From Cellulophaga tyrosinoxydans (GTDB lineage Bacteria > Bacteroidota > Bacteroidia > Flavobacteriales > Flavobacteriaceae): a DNA stretch of 64,000 nucleotides. This document shows, piece by piece, positions 8,066 through 15,386 of the stretch. The stretch lies in the NCBI RefSeq assembly GCF_900176415.1, contig NZ_FWXO01000002.1, positions 434,001 through 498,000 on the forward strand. The letters run 5' to 3'. Within the stretch, counting starts at the first letter, position 1, and each line of letters begins with the position of its first letter. The translations under genes and the position numbers were made by a program. The notes below the pieces were generated by a model. The model was not told the origin of the DNA. It searched no databases and saw only the letters and a list, made by a program, of their open reading frames with translations.

Positions 8066-8692
8066 TTATAATTTATATGAATTTAAATATTCTTGAAATT
8101 TTTCGAAAAAGCAACCTAAATGATAGCCATCTACTAATGCATGATTCACGCTTACGGCAACAGACATTTCATAAACACCATTAACAGCTACTGCTTTACC
8201 AAACGCCAGCTTTGGCACAGATTCTTTTTCTCCTTTAACAGGTTCTTTATGACCCGTAATAGCAATCCAAGGCATTGCAGAACAGTAAATACAATCTAAC
8301 GAGTTTACTGGCGGGAACAACGAACTACTATTAAATATACGCTCTTTTTCTTTAGCTATATTTACCACAAAATCCTGTAAATTGGGATTATAATGTATAA
8401 AAGAAAAGCCAAAAGTTTTATTGGGTCTTAGTATTGTTGGAGATGCATGAATTATATCATAACACACTACTTTTTCATCTACAATACGATACCTAAAATT
8501 TTCCACACTATTGATTGCCTGCATACATGCATGAAGGTAAACGGCAAAGAAAGATATTTTTTTCTCCGATGCATATGACTTAGCCTGGGTAACATCTAAT
8601 TTAGACGTTACCGAAAAATAAGGATCAGAAAAGGTGTTGAAAAATTCAAAATGCTCCTTTCTGTCCCAAGTATCTAAATTTAATACTTTCAT
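8066..8692 (-). CDS. Chloramphenicol acetyltransferase-like (CatA family) acyltransferase
   Basis: 208 residues, close to the 213-220 of type A CATs. Conserved features are HFEFFNTFSDPYFSVT at the N-terminus, FFAVYLHACMQAIN, TFGFSFIHY and IYCSAMPWI. The catalytic segment is VNH184ALVD188GYH, aligning with the HHAVCDGYH of true CATs. It should use acetyl-CoA or another acyl-CoA on a hydroxyl or amine. It sits 3 bases after the HAD gene and 3 bases before kdnB, so a role in surface-sugar metabolism is more likely than antibiotic resistance. The acceptor is unknown. Confidence 0.82.
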   Translation of the reverse strand: MKVLNLDTWDRKEHFEFFNTFSDPYFSVTSKLDVTQAKSYASEKKISFFAVYLHACMQAINSVENFRYRIVDEKVVCYDIIHASPTILRPNKTFGFSFIHYNPNLQDFVVNIAKEKERIFNSSSLFPPVNSLDCIYCSAMPWIAITGHKEPVKGEKESVPKLAFGKAVAVNGVYEMSVAVSVNHALVDGYHLGCFFEKFQEYLNSYKL

Positions 8693-8695
8693 AGG

Positions 8696-9397
8696 CTATA
8701 AAAACTTCAATAACTCTTTTAACTCACTAATGGTCTTGTATTCCTTACCGTTGGTTTCATTTTCGTTAGCTTCTTCATGCTGCCATGTGGTATGAAAAGG
8801 TACGTGTATAGCCTTAGCTCCGATATTGATTAAAGGCAACACATCTGATTTAAGAGAATTTCCCACCATTAAAAATTCATCTACTTTTATTTCTAGATGG
8901 TCTAATAGGTTTTGATAATTCTGTTCTTTTTTATCACTCAACACTTCTACATGATGAAAATAGTGCAACAAATTAGACCTTTTTAATTTTCTCTCTTGAT
9001 CCAATAAATCACCTTTTGTAAGCACTATAAGTCTGTACTTTTTAGAAAGCTCTTTCAGCACCTCTTCTACTCCATCAAGTAATTCTACAGGGTGAGAAAT
9101 CATTTCTTTTCCAATGTCTAAAATCTTATTTAAAGTCTCATGAGATACCTTATTATTAGATAATTCTAAAGCAGACTCAATCATAGACAATACAAAGCCT
9201 TTAATACCATAACCATAAAGTTCAAGGTTCTTTATCTCCATTTTAAAGAGTTCTTGATCTATGGTGTTTTTTGTTTCGTAGGCATCTAATAAGCTAGCAA
9301 ATTTCTCTTCTGCTTCCCTAAAATAAGTTTCATTTACCCATAGCGTATCATCGGCATCAAAACCAATCACTGTAATATTCTTCAAATCTATTTCCAT
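8696..9397 (-). CDS. HAD-superfamily hydrolase
   Basis: 233 residues with all four HAD motifs: I, FD14AD16DTLW; II, VLTKGD; III, a lysine in [23 protein letters not shown]. The helical insert between motifs I and II indicates a subclass I cap, as in YjjG/phosphoglycolate-phosphatase-like enzymes rather than the capless KdsC. Its ATG overlaps the 3' end of kdsB by 10 bases, which suggests translational coupling. It could dephosphorylate a sugar phosphate such as Kdo-8-phosphate or an amino-sugar intermediate; this is inference from context only. Confidence 0.8.
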   Translation of the reverse strand: MEIDLKNITVIGFDADDTLWVNETYFREAEEKFASLLDAYETKNTIDQELFKMEIKNLELYGYGIKGFVLSMIESALELSNNKVSHETLNKILDIGKEMISHPVELLDGVEEVLKELSKKYRLIVLTKGDLLDQERKLKRSNLLHYFHHVEVLSDKKEQNYQNLLDHLEIKVDEFLMVGNSLKSDVLPLINIGAKAIHVPFHTTWQHEEANENETNGKEYKTISELKELLKFL

Positions 9398-10116
9398 GCC
9401 TTTTTAGCTCTTTCTAAATCTTCTGGAGTATCAATTTCAATTCCAAGAACGGAAGTTTCTACCATTTTTAATTTCTTTCCGTATTCTAAATAACGGATCG
9501 CTTCAATTTTTTCGGTTGCCTCTAACTGCAACATAGGCAAGCGTTGAAAATCCATCAATGCTCTTTTTCTAAAAGCATATATTCCTTTGTGCTTGTAGTA
9601 GATACTTTCTACATCTTTAGCTCTTGGATAAGGAATTGGCGAGCGTGAAAAATACAATGCAAAATTGTTATTATCTACAATAACCTTAACGGTATTGGGA
9701 TTGCTTATTTCGTCCCAATCGGTTATTTTAACCATTAACGAAGCAAGGTCTATTTCTTTATTTGGATCATTATCAAAAACTTCCAAAACACTAGCTAAAC
9801 TCTCTTTTTCAGTAAATGGTTCATCACCTTGAACGTTAACAATAATATCAACATCCATATGTTCAATAGCCTCAGCAATACGATCACTACCGCACTCGTG
9901 TTCCTTAATACTCATGATCGCTTTTCCTCCCGCAGCTTCAATTACATTGAAAATGATATCACTATCTGTAACCACAAAAACATCATCAAATAACTGAGTG
10001 TTTACTGTAGCTTCGTAAGTTCTAAGGATAACCGGTTTACCTTGTAAATCTTGCATTAACTTAGCAGGAAAACGTGATGCAGCATAGCGTGCTGGTATCA
10101 TTGCAATTCTCTTCAT
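9388..10116 (-). CDS. kdsB: 3-deoxy-manno-octulosonate cytidylyltransferase (CMP-Kdo synthetase)
   Basis: 242 residues, the usual KdsB length. Motifs are [22 protein letters not shown] (6-28, nucleotide loop), [11 protein letters not shown] (73-83), NVQGDEP (94-100, Mg-binding D98) and [13 protein letters not shown] near the C-terminus. It activates Kdo, or a Kdo derivative, with CTP for transfer to lipid A in the cytoplasm. The signature loop reads YAASRFPAK rather than the usual YASTRLPGK. Together with the kdnB neighbour this fits a synthetase for 8-amino-Kdo, but substrate choice cannot be read from sequence alone. Confidence 0.92.
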   Translation of the reverse strand: MKRIAMIPARYAASRFPAKLMQDLQGKPVILRTYEATVNTQLFDDVFVVTDSDIIFNVIEAAGGKAIMSIKEHECGSDRIAEAIEHMDVDIIVNVQGDEPFTEKESLASVLEVFDNDPNKEIDLASLMVKITDWDEISNPNTVKVIVDNNNFALYFSRSPIPYPRAKDVESIYYKHKGIYAFRKRALMDFQRLPMLQLEATEKIEAIRYLEYGKKLKMVETSVLGIEIDTPEDLERAKKAWK

Positions 10117-10139
10117 TAGTCTTTTTTATGAATTTTGTA

Positions 10140-10706
10140 TTAGGCTTTTCTTGGTCGTACTTTTCTGTAAATCCAAAAAACAAATGCCAGAATAATAACT
10201 ACCAAAATACCAGCAAATATAGGTGCAAAAATAGAAGCTGTAGTAACCACCATAGCTGTTCCGGTTTCCACCGTTGAAACTATTGGATTAGCAAGCCCTC
10301 CTGTGGATGCGGTTGATGCCAATCTACTTGTAGCGGATGCCCCTTTAATAGCAGTTGCAGTACCCCCGCCTGCAATAATTGCGAGCGACCAAGTAACAAC
10401 AGGATCTAAATTTGCAATTGTCGAGACCATTACAGCAGTACCCGCAATGGCTGCCAATGGTACCGCAAAAGAATCTAAAACATTATCTACCCAAGGAATA
10501 AAATAGGCAAAGGTTTCAATCAGCATGGCTACTCCAAGAGTTATTACCGCCGCTAGGCTTCCAATCCATTGCCAACTTTCGTTCAAATCCCATTTACCAA
10601 AGTAAGCAGCCAAACTAAGGGCAAATAAAGGCATAAAAACCCTAAACCCTACAGATGCGGCGAGTCCTATTCCTAGAAATATACTGATGATTGTTTCTGT
10701 TGTCAT
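10140..10706 (-). CDS. DUF4126 domain-containing integral membrane protein
   Basis: 188 residues and strongly hydrophobic, with about five membrane segments. The sequence begins MTTETIISIFLGIGLAASVGFRVFMPLFALSLAAYFG and has the glycine/alanine/serine-rich ASATSRLASTASTGGLANPIVSTVE linker typical of DUF4126. A basic tail, RKVRPRKA, ends in the cytoplasm. The function of the family is unknown to me. It is 23 bases before kdsB and 30 bases after the helicase gene on the same strand, so it probably shares their transcript. Confidence 0.82.
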   Translation of the reverse strand: MTTETIISIFLGIGLAASVGFRVFMPLFALSLAAYFGKWDLNESWQWIGSLAAVITLGVAMLIETFAYFIPWVDNVLDSFAVPLAAIAGTAVMVSTIANLDPVVTWSLAIIAGGGTATAIKGASATSRLASTASTGGLANPIVSTVETGTAMVVTTASIFAPIFAGILVVIILAFVFWIYRKVRPRKA

Positions 10707-10736
10707 TCTTAAATTTTACTCAACTAAAATAGTATT

Positions 10737-12173
10737 TTATGATTCAAGAAAAAAATCGTTCTTAAATCCTATTAAATATAATTTACTCTTTGCTCTAGTT
10801 AAAGCAGTATAAAGCCATCTCATATTTTCTTTATCCAAACCATTTGGCATATAAGGTTGCTCTATAAAAACTGTATTCCACTGCCCTCCTTGAGATTTGT
10901 GGCAGGTAATAGCATATGAAAATTTCACCTGCAATGCATTAAAAAATGGATTGTTTTTTACGGCTAAAAACTTCTTGTATTTAGACGTTTCATTTTCATA
11001 ATCCAACATCACCTCTTGATACAATCTATTACCATCTTCATAAGGTAACGATGGTGCTTCAGCTGATATAGTATCTAATAGCAAAACAGTATCAAACGGT
11101 GCTTGATTTGGATAATCGACCATTTTTACGCTGACCTCTGCAAATTTGAAAGTATACAACTCTTTAATTGAAAATATTTCCAAAACTTCAATAATATCAC
11201 CATTTGCAATAAAACCTGCTTCGGAATTTGGTTTTAACCAAAAATAATTATTCTTAACAACCATCATATAATCCCCTACTGAAATCTCGTTTTCTAAATA
11301 GAGAATTCGCTGACGAATGTTTTCATTATATAAATTTGCCCGTTTATTAGAACGCACAATAAACGCCGTTTCCTCTTTGCCATTTACGGCATAGGAGTCC
11401 TCTATTGCCTCAAGAATTTCATTACCTTCTACCAAACGAACAATGTCTTTAAATGGAGCTACATCAAATTTAAAATCGTCATAAAACTCACTTTGCAATT
11501 GCTCACGCAGGTTAGTTGCATTATATAATATGCCCGAATCTTCTGCTTGACGAACAACTTCATCTAACTCCAAAACGGTAACCTCCTTATTGTAATTAAG
11601 GCCTATTTTATTAGCATCAAGCGCAGGGCTCAAGTCTAATCGCACAGGTGGTAATTGGGCGGTATCGCCAATTAATATTATTTTACAACCATGTCCGGAA
11701 TACACAAACTGAATTAAATTATCTAATAAAGAACCATTTTCAAACAATTTAGAATCCGCTGGAGTATCGGGTATCATAGATGCTTCATCTACAATAAACA
11801 CCGTGTTTCTATGCTTATTAGGAGCTAAAACAAACTGCACGCCGCCGCCCCGCTGTTTTTTGGGAAAATATATTTTTCTATGAATAGTAAATGCCTGTGT
11901 ATTGGAATAATTAGACATCACTTTAGCAGCTCTGCCGGTTGGCGCCATTAAAACCGTTTTCATATTGGTTTGCCATAAATTAGTAACAATAGTTCCAACA
12001 ATAGTAGTTTTACCTGTTCCCGCAAATCCTTTTAATAAAAAAACAGATTCCTTTTCTTTGGATAATATATAAGTAGCCAAGTTTTCTAATGCCGTGCTTT
12101 GCTTAACGGTAGGTTGATGGGGAAATTTTTCTTTTAAGATGTTATAAAAAGAAGCAGAATCTATAGCTTTCAT
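10737..12173 (-). CDS. RecD-like superfamily 1B ATP-dependent DNA helicase
   Basis: 478 residues. Walker A is KG49FAGTGKTT (49-57), Walker B is VFIVDEASMI, and the C-terminal UvrD-like motifs are FSYAITCHKSQGGQW and RWLYTALTRAKSKLYLIG. The size and arrangement match the short Dda/RecD2-like helicases of Bacteroidota rather than RecD of RecBCD, and no recB/recC is nearby. It would unwind DNA 5'-3' in repair or replication restart. First gene of a minus-strand series, divergent from the 12278 gene with a 104-base spacer. Confidence 0.88.
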   Translation of the reverse strand: MKAIDSASFYNILKEKFPHQPTVKQSTALENLATYILSKEKESVFLLKGFAGTGKTTIVGTIVTNLWQTNMKTVLMAPTGRAAKVMSNYSNTQAFTIHRKIYFPKKQRGGGVQFVLAPNKHRNTVFIVDEASMIPDTPADSKLFENGSLLDNLIQFVYSGHGCKIILIGDTAQLPPVRLDLSPALDANKIGLNYNKEVTVLELDEVVRQAEDSGILYNATNLREQLQSEFYDDFKFDVAPFKDIVRLVEGNEILEAIEDSYAVNGKEETAFIVRSNKRANLYNENIRQRILYLENEISVGDYMMVVKNNYFWLKPNSEAGFIANGDIIEVLEIFSIKELYTFKFAEVSVKMVDYPNQAPFDTVLLLDTISAEAPSLPYEDGNRLYQEVMLDYENETSKYKKFLAVKNNPFFNALQVKFSYAITCHKSQGGQWNTVFIEQPYMPNGLDKENMRWLYTALTRAKSKLYLIGFKNDFFLES

Positions 12174-12213
12174 ATAAGCTCAAAGATAATGATGATTTTT
12201 AAGCCCAAATACT

Positions 12214-12242
12214 TTTGTGATTAAAAAAAAATTGTAGATTTG
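12214..12242 (+). promoter_or_regulatory. Predicted promoter for the 12278 gene
   Basis: TTTG at 12214-12217, a 17-base spacer and TAGATTTG at 12235-12242 fit the Bacteroidota consensus. The box is 35 bases before ATG 12278. The same 12 bases, TAGATTTGTCGT, recur in the receptor promoter at 62919. Confidence 0.55.
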
Positions 12243-12277
12243 TCGTAACCACTTAAATTAATTAACACGAAAAAAAA

Positions 12278-12928
12278 ATGAAGACCGTTTTACAAATTAT
12301 ACTTTGGATTGCATGTATTGGTTTTGGATACTTAATTTACAACTCTGTTAATGCGCCTATTAAATTTGGCAATGTTAAGCAAGAACGTTTCCAACAAGTT
12401 ATTAATTCTTTAAAAGATATTAGAAATTCACAGGAAGCTTATAAAATTGCAAACGGCAGATATGCTAAAGATTTTAACTCTTTAATTAGTTTTATCGAAA
12501 CTGGAAAATATACTATTACCCAACAAAGAGATACCTCTTATTTAGAATTTAATAAGCAGTTTGGTATTGATATGCTTACTGAAAAGAAGATTATTGATAC
12601 TTTAGGTTTTGTATCGGTTAAAGATTCATTATTTAAAAATGATACTCGTTATAAAACTTTAATGAATGTTCCAACAGCTCCAAATGGTGAAAAATTTACA
12701 ATGGATGCAGGTACAATTGACAAAAGTGGTTACAAAGCCTCTGTTTTTATAGCAAAAGTACCAAAAGAAGTTGTTTTATACGATCAGCCAAAAGATTTGG
12801 TTGCAAGAGAAAAAACTTTAGTAAATGTTGAAGAAGTAAATGGTCCTTTCATTAGCGTTGGATCAATGGAAGAGGTAAGTACCAATGGTAACTGGCCACC
12901 GATATATGACAAAAAAGAAAGAAATTAA
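12278..12928 (+). CDS. Conserved Bacteroidota protein with N-terminal membrane anchor, unknown function
   Basis: 216 residues. Residues 4-22 (VLQIILWIACIGFGYLIYN) are a single N-terminal membrane segment. It is followed by a pilin-reminiscent helix, FQQVINSLKDIRNSQEAYKIANGRYAKDFNSLISFI, where I-x2-Q-x-AY-x3-NG-x-Y resembles the N-terminal region of type II pseudopilins. No prepilin peptidase site is present, so I do not call it a pilin. The rest is hydrophilic and probably periplasmic. It overlaps the DUF3822 gene by 23 bases, which suggests coupling. Confidence 0.7.
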   Translation: MKTVLQIILWIACIGFGYLIYNSVNAPIKFGNVKQERFQQVINSLKDIRNSQEAYKIANGRYAKDFNSLISFIETGKYTITQQRDTSYLEFNKQFGIDMLTEKKIIDTLGFVSVKDSLFKNDTRYKTLMNVPTAPNGEKFTMDAGTIDKSGYKASVFIAKVPKEVVLYDQPKDLVAREKTLVNVEEVNGPFISVGSMEEVSTNGNWPPIYDKKERN

Positions 12929-13739
12929 AAATACAGAAAACTCTGAATTGAGTTATAAAAAATTGTCCATTCAGATTAGTTTGAATGGACTTTCTTTTTG
13001 TGTCTTGGATTCAGTTGAAAATAGCATTATTAAACAAGAAAGTGTATCGTTTATTGAACAGCTAAATCCTTTTCAAGTACTTAAAAGACTTAAGGAATTA
13101 GTGGAGCAGAATAGCCTGCACAAGGTCAAATTTTCGGAAGTTACTGTAATACATAGAAACACCTTATTTAGCTTAGTCCCTAAGGTACTCTTCAATGAAA
13201 ACGAGCTGGCTAATTACTTAAAATTCAACACTAAGATTCTTGCGAATGATCATATTTCATTTGATGAAATTATAGATCATGACATAGTTAATGTTTACAT
13301 ACCTTTTGTAAATATAAATAACTACATTTTTGAACTCTTTGGTGCATTCGAATTCAAACATAGTGCCACTGTATTAATCGAAAGTTTGTTAAGCAACTTT
13401 AATAGCGGTAAAGAAACAATTGCTTATGTTCATGTTTTAGAACAACAAATAGATATTACAATACTATCACAGAAAAAACTCTTATTCTTTAATAGTTTTA
13501 CATTTCAGACCAAAGAAGATTTTATCTACTACGTTCTATTTACAATTGAACAACTAAAATTAGATACTGAAACGCTTAAACTTAGACTTTTTGGTGCTAT
13601 TGAAGAAGGAGATGCATTGTACACTATATGCTATAAATATATTAGAAATGTAGACGTTTATATACCGTCTAACCTATCTTATCATATAGAGAACACCAAT
13701 AATAAAACCATAGATTTCACTACACTAAGCGCTCTTTAA
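12906..13739 (+). CDS. DUF3822 family protein
   Basis: 277 residues from ATG 12906 (MTKKKEIKNTENSELSYKKLSIQISLNGLSFCVLD). The upstream ATG at 12885 would add a stretch unlike the family and lengthen the overlap with the previous gene. The early SIQISLNGLSFCV and later IAYVHVLEQQIDITILSQKKLLFFNSFTF segments match DUF3822, which has an actin-like ATPase fold resembling PilM/FtsA. Its partner is not known to me; the pseudopilin-like protein upstream would fit a PilM-like role. Its TAA overlaps the rsmD ATG by one base (TAATG). Confidence 0.8.
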   Translation: MTKKKEIKNTENSELSYKKLSIQISLNGLSFCVLDSVENSIIKQESVSFIEQLNPFQVLKRLKELVEQNSLHKVKFSEVTVIHRNTLFSLVPKVLFNENELANYLKFNTKILANDHISFDEIIDHDIVNVYIPFVNINNYIFELFGAFEFKHSATVLIESLLSNFNSGKETIAYVHVLEQQIDITILSQKKLLFFNSFTFQTKEDFIYYVLFTIEQLKLDTETLKLRLFGAIEEGDALYTICYKYIRNVDVYIPSNLSYHIENTNNKTIDFTTLSAL

Positions 13740-14278
13740 TGCGGATAATTTCAGGAAAACATAAAGGAAGAAAAATAACTGCCCCTAACAAGTTGCCAGT
13801 AAGACCAACTACTGATATGGCTAAAGAAGGCTTATTTAATATTCTAAATAACACCTACTATTTTAACGATATTTCCGTCTTGGATTTATTCTCAGGTACA
13901 GGCAATATAGCTTTTGAATTTGGTTCAAGAGGTTGCGCTTCCATAACTGCCGTAGACGAGAATCATGGATGTATAAAATTCATATCAGAAACCACAGAAA
14001 AGTTAGAGTTGCCTATTAGTGCCATTAAATCTGATGTTTTTAGTTACTTAGAAAAGAGCGGTAGTAAATTCGATATTATTTTTGCAGATCCACCATACGA
14101 CCTAGAATTTTCCGATTTCAGTAAAATTCCCGAACTAGTATTTTCCAGAGGATTACTATTAGAAGATGGTGTTTTAGTTATAGAACATTCTAAACATACG
14201 GATTTGTCTAAACTGCCACATTTTAATAACCAAAGAAAATATGGGGCTAGTGTATTTAGTTTTTTTAAAGCTACTTAA
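13739..14278 (+). CDS. rsmD: 16S rRNA (guanine(966)-N2)-methyltransferase RsmD
   Basis: 179 residues, family length. The N-terminal MRIISGKHKGRKI...PVRPTTDMAKEGLFNIL block is diagnostic. The SAM-binding motif is DLFSGTGNIAFEFGSRG, and the N-methyltransferase catalytic motif is FADPPYDLEF. It methylates G966 of 16S rRNA in the assembled small subunit. Translationally coupled to DUF3822 through a TAATG junction. A short spacer of 50 bases leads to the LURP-one-like gene. Confidence 0.95.
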   Translation: MRIISGKHKGRKITAPNKLPVRPTTDMAKEGLFNILNNTYYFNDISVLDLFSGTGNIAFEFGSRGCASITAVDENHGCIKFISETTEKLELPISAIKSDVFSYLEKSGSKFDIIFADPPYDLEFSDFSKIPELVFSRGLLLEDGVLVIEHSKHTDLSKLPHFNNQRKYGASVFSFFKAT

Positions 14279-14328
14279 ATACGAAACCTAAACACCTTTG
14301 CGTTATCTTTCATAATTAAAAACTAACC

Positions 14329-14925
14329 ATGAACAACTTAAGCTTTCCTATTAAATTTGTATTTCAAATTTCTACCTTCACTAATGATTTTACCGCTACT
14401 GATTCCACCGGGAAAACCGTTGCTTATGTGAAACAAAAACTGTTTAAACTAAAGGAAGATATTTCCATTTTCGAAAATGAAGGTCAAGGAAAACTTAACT
14501 TTAAAATAAAGGCAGATAAATGGATAGATTTTTCTACTGCTTATAATTTTACCGATAGCGAAGGAAAAGAACTAGGAAAAGTTGGGCGAAAAGGATGGGC
14601 TTCATTATGGAAAGCGCATTACGAGTTAATTGATCAACATCAAAAATTACAGTACCATATTCGCGAGGAAAATGCTTGGATTAAAGTACTGGATGGCGTT
14701 TTAGGGCAAATTCCCATTTTAGGTGTTTTTACTGGTTATTTATTTAATCCATCTTATATAGTTTCTGATTTACAAGGCAAGAAAGTTGCTCGTTTGAAGA
14801 AAGAGGCTTCGTTTTTTGGTAGAAAATTTGAAGTATCTAAGTTAACAGATATTGACCAAGATGATGAACAAAGAATATTGTTAGGGTTAATGATGATGAT
14901 TTTATTAGAAAGAAGAAGAGGATAA
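14329..14925 (+). CDS. LURP-one/scramblase-like (tubby C-terminal fold) protein
   Basis: 198 residues, mostly beta strands. The repeated FTATDSTGKTVAYVKQKLFKLKED, FTDSEGKELGKVGRKGW and IVSDLQGKKVARLKKEASFFGRKFEV segments (a D-x-x-G-K-x-[VL]-[AG] turn recurring about every 60-70 residues) are typical of LURP-one-related and phospholipid-scramblase-like proteins. It ends with a hydrophobic helix, RILLGLMMMILLERRRG, that could touch the membrane. No function is established for the bacterial members I know. Its stop lies just before the 3' end of rnpB on the opposite strand. Confidence 0.72.
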   Translation: MNNLSFPIKFVFQISTFTNDFTATDSTGKTVAYVKQKLFKLKEDISIFENEGQGKLNFKIKADKWIDFSTAYNFTDSEGKELGKVGRKGWASLWKAHYELIDQHQKLQYHIREENAWIKVLDGVLGQIPILGVFTGYLFNPSYIVSDLQGKKVARLKKEASFFGRKFEVSKLTDIDQDDEQRILLGLMMMILLERRRG

Positions 14926-14940
14926 ATTCTTTTTAATAAA

Positions 14941-15253
14941 AAAGCAGGTCGTAAGCCGGATTCTGTCTTCCGAAATCACTTCAGAATTCTTATCATTTAT
15001 CTAGACTTTTAGTTACCTAAAAGCTCAAACCGCCTACCCTTCAGCACGAGCGTGCAGCTCTTAAAGCTGATATACATGGCGTTTCACCACATAGAGTTTA
15101 CCTGGTTTCACTACAGCATTACCTGTACCTGCTTTCTGTTGCACTTGTCCTCCTCCAGCGAACTAGAGTGACGGGTATTACCCGCTATGTTGCACTATGG
15201 TGTCCGGACTTTCCTCGTTTTGCAAAATACAAACCGCGATAAGATGACCTGCT
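14941..15253 (-). ncRNA. rnpB: RNase P RNA, bacterial class A
   Basis: Read on the minus strand, the ends pair as P1 (AGCAGGTC at 14943-14950 with GACCTGCT at 15246-15253). The universally conserved GAGGAAAGTCCGGACAC (CR I/P4) lies near the 5' end, and ACAGAATCCGGCTTACGACC (CR V/P4') near the 3' end. GAAACCAGGTAAACTC and GGTGAAACGCCATG stem segments are also present. At about 313 nucleotides it is a typical catalytic RNA for 5' maturation of tRNAs. The P1 helix is followed by a T6 run that probably ends transcription. Confidence 0.95.
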
Positions 15254-15258
15254 GTTGG

Positions 15259-15287
15259 CAAAGGTAATTCAATTGTTGATAAATAAA
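15259..15287 (-). promoter_or_regulatory. Predicted rnpB promoter
   Basis: The minus strand carries TACCTTTG (15266 to 15259), matching the TAnnTTTG -7 box, 5 bases before the mature RNA end at 15253. The -33 element is weak (TTTA at 15287-15284). Confidence 0.5.
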
Positions 15288-15386
15288 CAGCTAATAATGC
15301 TTAAATCGGCTATATAATAACTAGCTATTTTTATATTTGTACTACGCTGTATTTTACAGTATAATTATTTAAAACAGCATCAGTAT

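Noticed and set aside
8066-8692. Antibiotic resistance gene (chloramphenicol acetyltransferase)
   Set aside because: Chromosomal location within a Kdo operon and only partial match to the classical HHAVCDG site; resistance cannot be claimed.
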